Shown piece by piece: positions 21,556 to 32,543 of a stretch of 64,000 bases of DNA (position 1 is the first letter of the stretch; the number at the start of each line of letters is the position of its first letter). Origin of the DNA: Halalkalibacter wakoensis JCM 9140 (lineage in GTDB: Bacteria > Bacillota > Bacilli > Bacillales > Bacillaceae_D). The stretch covers positions 62,001-126,000 of the forward strand of contig NZ_BAUT01000001.1 of assembly GCF_000513095.1 (NCBI RefSeq), written 5' to 3'. The position numbers were made by a program, and so were the translations under genes. The notes below the pieces were generated by a model that did not search any database, was not told the DNA's origin, and saw only the letters and a list, made by a program, of their open reading frames with translations.

Positions 21556-23265
21556 TTATTTTCTTAGTGATCGCACAACATCTTCATTTGGCGTAACAAA
21601 AATGGTCGTTTGATTATCATAAATAACATATCCAGGCTTGGCTCCATTTGGTTTTTTTACATGACGTATTTTCGTATAATCAACCGGAACAGAACTAGAC
21701 TGTTTCGCCTTGCTATAAAAAGCAGCAACGGTGGCTGCCTCAAGCAACGTTTCGTCATCAGGGTCCGTACTTCTAATGACAACGTGTGAACCCGGAATAT
21801 CTTTTGTATGCAACCAAATTTCATCTTGTCTCGCAAATTTGTTTGTAACATAATCATTTTGTTTGTTGTTTTTCCCTACAAAAAATTCAATGCCGTTTGT
21901 TGAGATATATTGCTCTAGTTGTGGCTTTGTTTCTTTCTTTTTCTTTTGTTGTTTGACACGTCTTCTTATATAGCCTTCTTCCATCAATTCTTCACGAATT
22001 TCTTCAATGTCTCTAGGTGCAGCACTTTCCATTTGCTGTATAAGTTGATCAAAATAGGCCACTTCTTCTTTTGACTTTTCAATTTGCTCCTCTACGACAG
22101 CAACCGAATTTTTCGCTTTATTGTATTTTTTAAAATACGCTTGGGCATTGTCAGAAGGACTCTTTTGCGGGTCAAGTTTGATTTCGATGGATCCGCCAGA
22201 TTCATCATAATAATCGATTACTTCGACTTTTTTGTCGCCTCGTTTAACGAGGTACAAATTAGCCGTTAGCAGCTCGCCAAGTTTTTGATATTCCTTCGCT
22301 CGTTCGGCTTGGACTAACGTTTGTTCGAGTTTTTTTATCTTCTTTTTGTTTTTTTGCCATTCATTTCGTAAAAAACGCTCGAGGTCTTGGGCTTGTTGCT
22401 TCACACGATCGCGTTCTGCTTTACCATAATAAAAACGATCAAGTAATTCACTAATGGTCGAAAATGATTTACGCTCCCCGTTTAAGTGTTCCAGACGGAT
22501 AATCGAAAAGGTCTCTTTTCCATTAACTGTAATCATTTCAGGCTCATAACGGTGCTCTTTTAATTGCCCCATAATTTGTAAAAAAGCAGATGGAAGTGTG
22601 CTCCTGTTCACAAAAGTTCCTGATTGAAACGTGATTTCGTTGGCTAATTGAGGTGACAGTCCAGCAATTTGATTGACCAATTGTCGATCAATTTTTCCAG
22701 CATTAAAATCAATTCGTTTTAATAATTCGTCTCCGTCAAGTTCAAACGGGTTCGCTTTGTTTTGTTCGGGAGGAAGCTTGTAAGGCTGGCCCGGCATCAC
22801 AGTACGATAACTACTTTGAGTAGGTCCGATATGTTTAATGCTATCTAAAATGGTTCCGGTTTGTTTGTCTACTAAACTAATGTTACTATGACGCCCCATT
22901 ATTTCTATGTAAAGTTGTTTGAATGTCTCATCTCCGAGTTCATCTTTATTTTTTACGTGAAAGACGATAATTCGTTCCATATCGAGTTGTTCAATTTTCT
23001 CGATGAAACTCCCTTCTAAATGCTTTCGAAGCAGCATGCAAAACATTGGTGGTGTAGAGGGGTTATCATATTTTTCTTTTGTAAGGTGTATTCGAGCAAA
23101 GCTCGCATTTGCAGACAGCAATAGCTGATGATTTTTTCCGTTTGCTCGAATGGTAAAGATTAACTCTGTTTTGTATGGTTGGTATATTTTCGATATTCTT
23201 CCTGACGTTAACAACGTTTGTAGCTCGTGTGTCATCGCCCTTGTCATAAATCCATCAAATGACAT
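21556..23265 (-). CDS. rqcH: RqcH (FbpA/NFACT family), ribosome quality-control alanine-tailing factor
   Basis: 569 residues. The N-terminal NFACT-N domain begins [16 protein letters not shown] helix-hairpin-helix region and a long coiled coil (about residues 275-410) follow, then the C-terminal NFACT-R domain with [19 protein letters not shown]. RqcH binds obstructed 50S subunits and adds C-terminal Ala tails that mark stalled peptides for degradation; earlier names were YloA and fibronectin-binding protein. Residues 97-98 are Glu-Arg, where the family usually has Asp-Arg. ATG at 23265 has AAAGGATGG upstream; longer in-frame starts to 23346 extend beyond the family N-terminus. Confidence 0.95.
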   Translation of the reverse strand: MSFDGFMTRAMTHELQTLLTSGRISKIYQPYKTELIFTIRANGKNHQLLLSANASFARIHLTKEKYDNPSTPPMFCMLLRKHLEGSFIEKIEQLDMERIIVFHVKNKDELGDETFKQLYIEIMGRHSNISLVDKQTGTILDSIKHIGPTQSSYRTVMPGQPYKLPPEQNKANPFELDGDELLKRIDFNAGKIDRQLVNQIAGLSPQLANEITFQSGTFVNRSTLPSAFLQIMGQLKEHRYEPEMITVNGKETFSIIRLEHLNGERKSFSTISELLDRFYYGKAERDRVKQQAQDLERFLRNEWQKNKKKIKKLEQTLVQAERAKEYQKLGELLTANLYLVKRGDKKVEVIDYYDESGGSIEIKLDPQKSPSDNAQAYFKKYNKAKNSVAVVEEQIEKSKEEVAYFDQLIQQMESAAPRDIEEIREELMEEGYIRRRVKQQKKKKETKPQLEQYISTNGIEFFVGKNNKQNDYVTNKFARQDEIWLHTKDIPGSHVVIRSTDPDDETLLEAATVAAFYSKAKQSSSVPVDYTKIRHVKKPNGAKPGYVIYDNQTTIFVTPNEDVVRSLRK

Positions 23266-23456
23266 GGCTTGATCCATCCTTTCTAAATCCCAATGTTGCT
23301 TTATATAGTCTGACATTAAGACGCAGTCAGTTTTTTTACAATGCACTTATGAGTATAGCATGTTTTCTTCTTTCACTGAATATGATGGCTTGTATAAACA
23401 GTTGGAAAAGCCTTGATCATTGATGGTGAAAAGAGAATATATGTGGGGTGTGGGAG

Positions 23457-26162
23457 ATGAAATGGTACAAGTTAGAGGAAGAAGAAGTAACTTCATCTAT
23501 TGGAACAAGTATGGAGAAGGGGTTAACAGAAAAGGAAGCAGAAAAGAGAATGAAGAAATATGGTGCGAACAAGCTTGATGAAGGAAAAAGGCCATCTGCT
23601 TTATTTGTCTTTCTTGGACAATTTAAAGATTTTATGGTTCTCGTACTTCTAGCGGCCACCCTCATCTCAGGTTTACTCGGAGAATACATTGATGCCATTA
23701 CAATTATGGTCATTGTTCTTTTAAATGGAATACTAGGTTTTGTGCAAGAAAGAAAAGCGGAAAAGTCTCTTGATGCGTTAAAAGAATTGTCTGCACCCCA
23801 AATGCAAGTTCTTAGAAATGGTGAATGGAAAAAGGTGTTATCCGCCGAGGTTGTTCCTGGCGATATCATTAAAGTTTCAAGTGGGGATCGAATTGGGGCT
23901 GATCTACGTCTTCTCCAAACGAATGGGCTACGAATTGAGGAATCTTCTTTAACAGGAGAATCCGTTCCTGTACAGAAGCAGCATCAATCGTTAAATGGCT
24001 TAGATGTGGAACTTGGCGACCAGACAAACATGGCGTTTATGGGAACGCTTGTGACGCAAGGTAGTGGCATCGGAGTGGTTGTTGCAACAGGAATGAAGAC
24101 GGAAATGGGCAAGATTGCCCATTTATTGCAATCAACGACAACACTCATCACTCCACTTCAACGTCGCCTCGAGCAGTTAGGGAAAATATTAATTGCCGTG
24201 GCGCTCGTTCTCACAGCTTTAGTCGTCATTATTGGTGTCATACAAGGCCATGATGTGTATACGATGATTTTATCAGGGGTTTCGTTAGCTGTTGCGGCAA
24301 TTCCTGAAGGTCTTCCGGCCATTGTTACGGTAGCGTTAGCTCTTGGTGTACAGCGAATGATAAAAAGAAAAGCAATTGTACGTAAACTGCCTGCAGTTGA
24401 AACGTTAGGATGTGCTTCTGTCATCTGCTCCGATAAAACGGGTACACTCACCCAAAATAAAATGACAGTCACACATGCTTGGAGTGAAGGGAAGCTTTGG
24501 GAGATTTCAGGTGGTGGCTACGAACCGGAAGGAACATTCACTCAAAATGGGAAGAAAATAGATCCAAATAAAGAAAGAAAACTTCAACAACTAGTAAGCT
24601 ATGGCTGGTTATGTAATAATGCTAATTTAATAGAGAAGACAGTCAAGCAAGGGATGTTACGAAAGCACACGACAGAGTATGTGATGGATGGTGATCCGAC
24701 AGAGGGAGCTCTCGTTGTAGCGGCAATGAAAGCTGGGTATACGAAAGAGGGATTGGAGAAACATTTTCAAAGGGTAACAGAATTTCCTTTTGATTCGGCT
24801 AGGAAAATGATGTCTGTTATCGTAAAAGATGCTAGAGGACGCTCATTTATTATTACAAAAGGCGCACCAGATGTCGTGTTAGGTCAATGTACAAAAATAG
24901 CATATGGAAGCAATGAAGAAGCACTTACATCAAAGCGGAAGGAAGAAGTAGAAGCTGCGGTTGATCAACTCGCAGGAAGAGCTCTTCGAACAATTGCCAT
25001 TGCTTACCGACCTTTAGGGGCACAAGAGGTCTGTAAACAACCGTTTGAAGCGGAAAGAGGTCTAACGTTCATCGGTTTACAAGGAATGATTGACCCGCCA
25101 AGACCAGAGGTGAAAGATTCAATTGCTGAATGTCGTCAAGCTGGTATTAAAACGGTTATGATTACAGGCGATCATAAAGTAACTGCTTCTGCTATTGCGA
25201 GTCAATTAGGGATCTTAACTAAACATGGAAAAGTGCTAGATGGACAAATGTTAACGCAACTTAGTGTAGCCGAATTAGAAGAGATTGTAGATGATGTGGA
25301 TGTGTATGCCCGCGTCTCTCCAGAACACAAATTGAAAATTGTAAAGGCATTGCAAGCGAAAGGTCACATTGTCGCAATGACTGGTGACGGAGTAAATGAT
25401 GCACCCGCGATTAAAGCTGCAAATATTGGGATTGCCATGGGGATTACAGGTACAGACGTGGCCAAAGAAGCTTCTTCATTAATTTTAAGTGATGATAACT
25501 TCGCAACGATTAAAGCTGCCATAAAAGAAGGCCGTAACATTTACGAAAACATTCGTAAATTTATTCGATATATGATGGCATCAAACGTCGGTGAAATATT
25601 GGTCATGTTATTTGCCATGATGTTAGGAATGCCACTTCCGCTTGTCGCAATCCAAATTTTATGGATTAATCTTGTAACAGATGGTCTTCCAGCAATGGCC
25701 TTAGGTATGGACCAAGCAGAAGGCGATGTCATGAAGCGCGCACCAAGAAGTCCAAATGAAGGTGTATTTGCTCGTGGGTTGACGTGGAAAATCCTTAGTC
25801 GTGGTTTTATGATTGGGGTCGTGACCCTTGTTGCCTTTTGGGTTACATTGCAAGCAGATCCAAACGATTTAACAAGGGCTCAAACCGTTGCCTTTGTTAC
25901 GCTTGTTATGGCACAACTTATCCATGTATTTGACTGTCGGAGTGAATATTCTGTTTACCACCGAAACCCTTTTGAAAATAAATATTTAGTTGGTGCTGTT
26001 CTTATTTCTACGTTACTCATGCTAGCGGTTATCTATTATCCACCATTACAGACTGTTTTTCATACTGTTGCACTTACAGGATATGAATGGTTATTAGTAC
26101 TAGGAATGGCATCGATTCCAACTGTTGTACTTGGGGGATTTCAGCTTATGAAACGGAAATAA
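23457..26162 (+). CDS. yloB: P2A-type calcium-transporting ATPase (YloB)
   Basis: 901 residues. P-type landmarks: PEGLPA in helix 4, phosphorylation site [19 protein letters not shown] in the nucleotide domain, [10 protein letters not shown] hinge and a C-terminal block of six membrane helices. Near end-to-end similarity to B. subtilis YloB, a Ca2+ pump active in spores, supports the calcium call. ATG 23457 starts [11 protein letters not shown]; a longer GTG at 23448 is possible. It is divergent from rqcH across a 191-base gap in which I see no clear promoter. Confidence 0.93.
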   Translation: MKWYKLEEEEVTSSIGTSMEKGLTEKEAEKRMKKYGANKLDEGKRPSALFVFLGQFKDFMVLVLLAATLISGLLGEYIDAITIMVIVLLNGILGFVQERKAEKSLDALKELSAPQMQVLRNGEWKKVLSAEVVPGDIIKVSSGDRIGADLRLLQTNGLRIEESSLTGESVPVQKQHQSLNGLDVELGDQTNMAFMGTLVTQGSGIGVVVATGMKTEMGKIAHLLQSTTTLITPLQRRLEQLGKILIAVALVLTALVVIIGVIQGHDVYTMILSGVSLAVAAIPEGLPAIVTVALALGVQRMIKRKAIVRKLPAVETLGCASVICSDKTGTLTQNKMTVTHAWSEGKLWEISGGGYEPEGTFTQNGKKIDPNKERKLQQLVSYGWLCNNANLIEKTVKQGMLRKHTTEYVMDGDPTEGALVVAAMKAGYTKEGLEKHFQRVTEFPFDSARKMMSVIVKDARGRSFIITKGAPDVVLGQCTKIAYGSNEEALTSKRKEEVEAAVDQLAGRALRTIAIAYRPLGAQEVCKQPFEAERGLTFIGLQGMIDPPRPEVKDSIAECRQAGIKTVMITGDHKVTASAIASQLGILTKHGKVLDGQMLTQLSVAELEEIVDDVDVYARVSPEHKLKIVKALQAKGHIVAMTGDGVNDAPAIKAANIGIAMGITGTDVAKEASSLILSDDNFATIKAAIKEGRNIYENIRKFIRYMMASNVGEILVMLFAMMLGMPLPLVAIQILWINLVTDGLPAMALGMDQAEGDVMKRAPRSPNEGVFARGLTWKILSRGFMIGVVTLVAFWVTLQADPNDLTRAQTVAFVTLVMAQLIHVFDCRSEYSVYHRNPFENKYLVGAVLISTLLMLAVIYYPPLQTVFHTVALTGYEWLLVLGMASIPTVVLGGFQLMKRK

Positions 26163-26176
26163 AAAAGATGCATGAT

Positions 26177-26226
26177 AGGGTTGCTTCAAGAAGTCATAAC
26201 GAGACTTTTAGAGGCAACTCTTTTTG
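26177..26226 (+). terminator. Terminator after yloB
   Basis: AGGGTTGC (26177-26184) pairs with GCAACTCT (26214-26221), followed by TTTTT; an inner AAGTC/GACTT pairing extends the hairpin. Confidence 0.8.
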
Positions 26227-26281
26227 TTTGACTTGTTGGAGTAGTTGTTTTTTTGTAAAATAAAACTCGGATGTGATAAAA

Positions 26282-27166
26282 ATGAAAAGTATGACAGGAT
26301 ATGGTTCTTCCACTGTTTCACTTGAACATGCGGAAGTATCAATAGAAGTTAAAGCTGTAAATCATCGCTTTTTAGACATGCAAGTTAAACTTCCGAATCC
26401 TTTTCAATTCTTGGAAGAATCGATTAGAAGACAAATGAAACGTCATGTATTTAGAGGTAAACTGGATGTTGTCTTTCATTTAGAGGAGAACCGAAATACG
26501 AAGCGTAAGGTGACAATCGATGAGGAATTACTCGAACAGTTTAAGCAAGCGTCTGATTTATTACAAGGAAAACTTGGTTCTGATTTTCCCCTTGATCTAA
26601 GCGCGCTGTTATTAGATAACGGTGTTGTTCAAATTGAAGAAATGAGTGAGGACAAATGGACGGAACATGAGCAGTTGCTTCAGGAAGGGCTTATGCAAGC
26701 ACTTTTGTCTTTCAATAACATGAGGGAAACAGAAGGTAACTACTTAAAACAAGATATGTTGAAATGGTTACAAGAGGTAGAAGAATGTTGTGATCGAATT
26801 GAAGAAATAGCTCCTATGCTCATTGATCGTTATCGTGAAAAAATAGAAGAGAGAATCAAACAATATACAGATGGTGAAATAGAGATTGATGAATCAAGGT
26901 TGTTAACGGAGATTGCCATCTTTTCAGAAAAAATGGATATAAGTGAAGAGTTAGTTAGAATGAAAGCACATGTGATTCAATACAAGCACTATTTAGACAA
27001 AACAGATGAAGCGATTGGAAGGCGTCTTGATTTTTTACTGCAAGAAATGAATCGAGAATTGAATACGATTGGGTCGAAGGCAGCGGATTCCATCATTAGA
27101 CAACATGTCGTTGAATTGAAAGGGTTCATTGAAAAATTAAAAGAACAAGTACAAAATGTTGAATAG
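26282..27166 (+). CDS. yloC: YicC/YloC family endoribonuclease-like protein
   Basis: 294 residues. N-terminal SMTGYGSSTVSLEHAEVSIEVKAVNHRFLDMQVKLP and C-terminal RRLDFLLQEMNRELNTIGSKAAD are the two YicC family blocks (YicC_N, DUF1732). E. coli YicC is an RNase contributing to small-RNA decay; activity in Bacillus is inferred. The start is uncertain: ATG 26282 has GGATGTG upstream, while GTG 26273 is three codons longer. It leads the yloC–remA–gmk–rpoZ group. Confidence 0.92.
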   Translation: MKSMTGYGSSTVSLEHAEVSIEVKAVNHRFLDMQVKLPNPFQFLEESIRRQMKRHVFRGKLDVVFHLEENRNTKRKVTIDEELLEQFKQASDLLQGKLGSDFPLDLSALLLDNGVVQIEEMSEDKWTEHEQLLQEGLMQALLSFNNMRETEGNYLKQDMLKWLQEVEECCDRIEEIAPMLIDRYREKIEERIKQYTDGEIEIDESRLLTEIAIFSEKMDISEELVRMKAHVIQYKHYLDKTDEAIGRRLDFLLQEMNRELNTIGSKAADSIIRQHVVELKGFIEKLKEQVQNVE

Positions 27167-27262
27167 GAGCTAGAATTCATAAGAAGTTTCGTATATAGTT
27201 AGATTAGTTTGGATAACAATGTTGAGAGTGGATCTGGCTCTCCTAAAGTGGGGGTAAAAAGA

Positions 27263-27523
27263 ATGAACATTAAACTAATAAACATCGGTTTTGGAAATAT
27301 TGTTTCAGCTAATCGAATTATTTCCATCGTAAGTCCAGAGTCAGCACCAATTAAACGAATTATTCAAGATGCAAGAGATCGTAACATGTTAATTGATGCA
27401 ACTTATGGGCGCAGAACACGAGCTGTTATTATTGCAGATAGTGATCACGTGATCTTAAGTGCGGTGCAACCAGAAACCGTTGCTCAAAGATTGACTAGTA
27501 AAGACGATACAGGTGAAGACTAG
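27263..27523 (+). CDS. remA: RemA, extracellular-matrix/biofilm regulator
   Basis: 86 residues, nearly identical in pattern to B. subtilis RemA (YlzA): [65 protein letters not shown]. RemA forms octameric rings that bind DNA and activate matrix and osmoprotection genes. ATG 27263 is chosen because the family starts at M(N/T)IKLI and GTGGGGG lies upstream. Confidence 0.95.
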   Translation: MNIKLINIGFGNIVSANRIISIVSPESAPIKRIIQDARDRNMLIDATYGRRTRAVIIADSDHVILSAVQPETVAQRLTSKDDTGED

Positions 27524-27573
27524 TTAAAAATGTGTTAGGATACATAAACATTGTATTGCATGAAAGCGTGTAG

Positions 27574-28195
<622 letters not shown>

Positions 28196-28196
<1 letters not shown>

Positions 28197-28417
28197 TGCT
28201 ATATCCTTCGATTGATTCTCTTTTAACCAAATTAGATTCCAAGTACACACTCGTTACTGTGTCTGCTAAAAGAGCGCGTGAAATTCGTGAGGACCTCTCC
28301 CGCGGACCTATGATTACTAGGCCCGTTTCTCATAAACCAGTAGGGGTTGCTCTTGAAGAAATAATTGATGATCATTTGCATTTTAAACGTATTAACCCGT
28401 TAGACGATGAGGAATAA
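28196..28417 (+). CDS. rpoZ: DNA-directed RNA polymerase omega subunit
   Basis: 73 residues. [20 protein letters not shown] and [10 protein letters not shown] are the conserved omega helices. It aids assembly of the beta-prime subunit. GGAGG lies 8 bases before the ATG, within the gmk end. A terminator follows. Confidence 0.95.
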
Positions 28418-28426
28418 GTAAGATGG

Positions 28427-28505
28427 AGGCTGACTCAAGTGAAATGCATCAAACCTAAAAGCAACAAATGTTGAGTAGGGTTTGATGTGGAGTCAGCCTT
28501 TTTTT
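28427..28505 (+). terminator. Long bipartite terminator after rpoZ
   Basis: Outer stem AGGCTGACTC (28427-28436) / GAGTCAGCCT (28490-28499) and inner stem GCATCAAACC / GGGTTTGATGT, followed by T7. Confidence 0.9.
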
Positions 28506-28657
28506 GTTGGAAAACGATAGCTGCTTCTTCAAGATGGTTGCTAAAAGAAAGGTTTCGCATTGTGAAGTAAAACGCAATCGAATGAACATGTTTTGATCAA
28601 AACAGCAAAGTATGTGAAAAGAGCTAAGCGAATAGAGATAGGGAGTAGGTGCATTAG

Positions 28658-29863
28658 GTGAATGGAAAAAATATATTAATTGGTGTCTGTGGTGGAATTG
28701 CAGCTTATAAATCAGCAGCTTTAACGAGTAAGCTTGTACAAGCTGGTGCAAATGTAAAAGTGATTATGACGGAATCTGCAAAAGAATTTGTTACTCCTTT
28801 AACTTTCCAAGCACTTTCACGCCAGCCCGTTTATGAACATACGTTTATAGAGCCTGATCCAACAAAAATTGCTCATATTGATCTAGCTGATTGGGCAGAT
28901 GTTGTTCTTGTTGCTCCAACAACTGCCAATGTAATGGCGAAGCTTGCAAGTGGCATTGGCGACGATATGTTAACAACAACGTTACTTGCAACAACTGCTC
29001 CTATTTATCTTGCTCCAGCTATGAATGTAAATATGTACGAAAAAGCAGCGGTTAAGCGAAATGTGAAAACATTACAAGAAGACGGATATCATGTAATTGA
29101 CGCAAATGAAGGTTATCTTGCATGTGGGTGGACGGGGAAAGGAAGAATGGCTGAACCTGAAGACCTTCTTAAAGTGTTAAATGACCATTTTCAAGTAACA
29201 GGTCAACTTCAGGGAAAAACCGTTTTAATTACAGCGGGACCAACACAAGAGCGCATTGATCCTGTTCGTTATTTTACGAATCATTCTTCTGGAAAAATGG
29301 GATATGCCCTCGCTGAAGCAGCATTATCTCAAGGAGCTAATGTCATTTTAGTTTCAGGACCTACGGCTCTACAGCCCCCTCATGGTGTACACGTCATTAA
29401 CGTAGTATCCGCAAAAGAGATGTTTGATGCGACTATGCACCATTTTGATACTGCTAATATTGTCATTAAGTCAGCAGCGGTCGCAGATTATCGACCAAAG
29501 GAAACGTTTGACCATAAGCGGAAAAAGCAGTCAGGACCATGGGCAATTGAAATGGAAAGAACGACCGATATCCTAAAAACGATGGGGGAGGCAAAAAAGC
29601 AGCAAATACTCGTTGGTTTTGCAGCTGAGTCTGAAAACGTTGAGCAATATGCCCTTCAAAAACTTCATTCTAAAAATCTAGATTTAATCGTTGCGAATAA
29701 TATATTACAAGAAGGTGCGGGTTTTAAAGGGGATACTAATATCATTACTCTGCTAGATAAAGATGGAATGAAAAAAGAATATCCTGTTTTATCAAAAAAA
29801 GAGGCAGCTACATGTATTATTGCTGATGTCATTTCGTATATAGAAAGGCAGCAACATCTATGA
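28658..29863 (+). CDS. coaBC: Bifunctional phosphopantothenoylcysteine decarboxylase / phosphopantothenate–cysteine ligase
   Basis: 401 residues. CoaC half: LIGVCGGIAAYKSA, ADWADVVLVAPTTANVMAKLASGIGDDM, APAMNVNMYE and the active-site Cys loop YLACGWTGKGRMAEP. CoaB half: VLITAGPTQERIDPVRYFTNHSSGKMGYALAE and later IVANNI. It carries out two steps of coenzyme A synthesis using FMN and CTP. GTG 28658 is the start with AGGTG upstream. The 146-base gap before it (28511-28657) shows no certain promoter. The stop overlaps the priA ATG. Confidence 0.96.
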   Translation: MNGKNILIGVCGGIAAYKSAALTSKLVQAGANVKVIMTESAKEFVTPLTFQALSRQPVYEHTFIEPDPTKIAHIDLADWADVVLVAPTTANVMAKLASGIGDDMLTTTLLATTAPIYLAPAMNVNMYEKAAVKRNVKTLQEDGYHVIDANEGYLACGWTGKGRMAEPEDLLKVLNDHFQVTGQLQGKTVLITAGPTQERIDPVRYFTNHSSGKMGYALAEAALSQGANVILVSGPTALQPPHGVHVINVVSAKEMFDATMHHFDTANIVIKSAAVADYRPKETFDHKRKKQSGPWAIEMERTTDILKTMGEAKKQQILVGFAAESENVEQYALQKLHSKNLDLIVANNILQEGAGFKGDTNIITLLDKDGMKKEYPVLSKKEAATCIIADVISYIERQQHL

Positions 29864-32262
29864 TTGCAAAAGTTATAGTGGATGTGCCCGCATCTCAAAC
29901 TGATCGTTTATTTGACTATGAGATCCCCGATGTTTGGACAGGCGCTATTCAACCTGGAATGAGGGTGGTTGTTCCGTTTGGACCACGAAAAATTCAGGGG
30001 TTTGTCATTGCGATTGAGCAAGAATCGGACCACGATAAAGTGAAACCGATTGAAGATGTATTGGATGTCACTCCGGTGCTGACAGATGAGTTGCTTACAC
30101 TAGGCGAATGGTTATCAGATCAAACGCTAAGTTTTAAACTTTCAGCGTATCAACTAATGATCCCAGCTGCGATGCGTACAAAAGTGAAAAAAGAGATCAT
30201 CTTGCTTGGAGACGTGAATCAACTCCCCATACATTTACAAGTATTTTTTCATTCAGGGAAAAAAGCATTATGGTCGGACGTTATTTCTCAAGAAAAAGCC
30301 AATATGAAGTTGATTCAACAACTTGTAAAGGATGGATTGCTTGAGGTTCGTTATAAAGTGGAGGAAAAAGGTAAGAAGAAAACAGAGCGATATATTAAAT
30401 TAAGTGAATGCGATGGTTTGATAGAAGAAATTCCAACTCGTGCTGTTAAACAAAGAGAGATTATTAGCTATCTAAAAGAGAGTAAAAAGCCGGTTCATGT
30501 ACAATCTCTTATAAAAGAACTAGAGACGACAAGACAACTTATTACGACCTTAGTAAAAAAAGGCTTAATTGTGGAATTCGAGAAAGAGGTTTATCGCGAT
30601 CCGCTAGCAGGTGTAGAGTATGAACGAACAACCCCTTTACAATTAACTAGTCAACAGCAAGAAGTCATTGGCCCTATTTTACATACACTTGAAGACAAAA
30701 GTCATCAAACGTTTTTATTACATGGCGTTACTGGAAGCGGGAAAACGGAAATCTATTTACAATCCATTGATAAGGCTCTAAAATCCGGCAAAGAAGCCAT
30801 TGTTCTCGTACCGGAAATTTCTTTGACGCCGCAAATGGTTCAGCGTTTCAAAGGGCGATTCGGTTCTAAAGTTGCCGTTCTTCATTCAGGTTTATCTATG
30901 GGAGAAAAATATGATGAATGGAGAAAGATCTTACGAAAAGAAGTTGAAGTCGTTGTTGGAGCAAGATCCGCTGTCTTTGCTCCGTTTACAAATGTTGGGA
31001 TCATCATCATCGATGAAGAACATGAAACAAGCTATAAGCAAGAAGAAAACCCGAAATATCATGCTAGAGATGTTGCTATTTTTCGCGGGGAATATCACCA
31101 ATGTCCGATTATTTTAGGCAGTGCGACACCATCCCTTGAGTCTTATGCCAGAGCGATGAAAGAGGTTTATCATTTGCTACCTCTTACGACAAGGGTTAAC
31201 GAACGTGCAATGCCTAGTGTGGAAGTTGTGGATATGCGTGAAGAGCTCAGAAGTGGAAATAGATCCATGTTTTCAGAAAAGCTGTTACAGTCGTTAAAAG
31301 AGCGAATAAAAAAAGGGGAACAATCTGTACTTTTTTTAAACCGAAGAGGGTATTCAACATTTGTTATGTGTCGAGACTGCGGATATGTAGCTACATGTGA
31401 CCATTGTGATATTTCGTTAACCTATCACCGCACACAACATTCATTAAAATGTCACTATTGTGGACATGAAGAGAAAATGCCAAATTCCTGCGACTCTTGT
31501 GGAAGTGAACATATACGATTTTTCGGTTCAGGAACCCAGAAAGTCGAAGAGGAATTAACTCGAGTTCTGCCAGAAGCCAGAGTAATCCGGATGGACATTG
31601 ATACAACTAGACGCAAAGGTTCCCATGAAAAATTGCTTTCTTCCTTTGGACGAGGTGAGGCTGACATTTTACTTGGTACACAAATGATCGCAAAAGGATT
31701 GGATTTTCCTAAGATTACTCTTGTTGGAGTCCTAGCTGCAGATTCTATGCTTCACATTCCCGATTTTAGGTCTGCAGAACGTACCTTTCAATTAATGGAG
31801 CAAGTAAGTGGTCGAGCAGGAAGACACGACTTGGAAGGACAAGTGATTATTCAATCGTACACACCAGATCATTATAGTATTGAATTAGTAAAAAGCCATA
31901 GCTATGAAGCATTTTTTCAAACGGAAATGATGCAACGTAAAACGGCGTTATATCCACCTTACGTGTTTATGGTTTTAATTAATATCTCTCATCCGGAACT
32001 TACCAAAGTGATTACTGTTTCAGAGAAAATTGTCTCGTTTTTAAAGAGAGAGCTCACAGCATCAACTACAGCTGTTTTAGGACCAGTAGCTTCTCCTCTA
32101 GCGCGCATTAAAGATAGATATCGATATCAATGCATGATAAAATACAGAAACGAACCGAGGTTGTTAGAAACGCTACGTGAAATCCAACAACATTTCACAA
32201 GAGAAATCAACCAAGGACAACTCCAAGTATCCATCGACCTACACCCATATTTATTTACATAG
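29860..32262 (+). CDS. priA: Primosomal protein N' (PriA replication-restart helicase)
   Basis: 800 residues. The N-terminal 3'-DNA binding domain (VDVPASQTDRLFDYEIPD) is followed by a helicase core with Walker A GVTGSGKTEIYL and Walker B IIIDEEHE. The zinc-binding insert has eight cysteines (CRDCGY, CDHCD, CHYCG, CDSCG), and GSGTQKVEEEL follows. It reloads the replisome at stalled forks. ATG 29860 overlaps the coaBC stop (ATGA). The stop codon TAG lies at the base of the hairpin that starts repeat copy A. Confidence 0.97.
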   Translation: MIAKVIVDVPASQTDRLFDYEIPDVWTGAIQPGMRVVVPFGPRKIQGFVIAIEQESDHDKVKPIEDVLDVTPVLTDELLTLGEWLSDQTLSFKLSAYQLMIPAAMRTKVKKEIILLGDVNQLPIHLQVFFHSGKKALWSDVISQEKANMKLIQQLVKDGLLEVRYKVEEKGKKKTERYIKLSECDGLIEEIPTRAVKQREIISYLKESKKPVHVQSLIKELETTRQLITTLVKKGLIVEFEKEVYRDPLAGVEYERTTPLQLTSQQQEVIGPILHTLEDKSHQTFLLHGVTGSGKTEIYLQSIDKALKSGKEAIVLVPEISLTPQMVQRFKGRFGSKVAVLHSGLSMGEKYDEWRKILRKEVEVVVGARSAVFAPFTNVGIIIIDEEHETSYKQEENPKYHARDVAIFRGEYHQCPIILGSATPSLESYARAMKEVYHLLPLTTRVNERAMPSVEVVDMREELRSGNRSMFSEKLLQSLKERIKKGEQSVLFLNRRGYSTFVMCRDCGYVATCDHCDISLTYHRTQHSLKCHYCGHEEKMPNSCDSCGSEHIRFFGSGTQKVEEELTRVLPEARVIRMDIDTTRRKGSHEKLLSSFGRGEADILLGTQMIAKGLDFPKITLVGVLAADSMLHIPDFRSAERTFQLMEQVSGRAGRHDLEGQVIIQSYTPDHYSIELVKSHSYEAFFQTEMMQRKTALYPPYVFMVLINISHPELTKVITVSEKIVSFLKRELTASTTAVLGPVASPLARIKDRYRYQCMIKYRNEPRLLETLREIQQHFTREINQGQLQVSIDLHPYLFT

Positions 32263-32305
32263 AGTTTAAAGAAAAAGGTCGATCTTTACCTTTTTCTTTA
32301 AACTC
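32262..32305 (+). terminator. Perfect 17-bp hairpin at the priA stop
   Basis: Arms 32262-32278 and 32289-32305 are exact complements starting with GAGTTTAAAG, with a 10-base loop. The arm carries A5/T5 tracts but no T-run follows it; downstream is the conserved repeat core. Confidence 0.75.
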
Positions 32306-32449
32306 GGTGCGTTGAGCGGAGCCGCCGTTATCTTTTAAGCCATGTAGGAGTGGGTTTCTCCTGCATGGCGCACGGCGAGAGGAGCCATCGCAACAGTTGA
32401 CGCACAAGTAGGGAGAAAAAGGTCGATCTTTACCTTTTTCTTTAAACTC
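32306..32449 (+). repeat. Structured intergenic repeat, copy A (priA–fmt gap)
   Basis: Core 32306-32395: outer GCGTTG/CATCGC (one mismatch), middle CGCCGT/ACGGCG, apical GCCATGTAGGAG/CTCCTGCATGGC with one G-U pair. Positions 32413-32449 then repeat most of the preceding priA hairpin (GAGAAAAAGG … CCTTTTTCTTTAAACTC). The gap 32263-32537 carries no gene; B. subtilis has def here. Confidence 0.8.
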
Positions 32450-32543
32450 TTGAACTGAATAAAGCTAATGATAAAAAAGTCTTTTACATATAGGTAACCT
32501 TAAATATTGATGTTTGAACAATTGAAAGAAAGGCGGAATGAAC

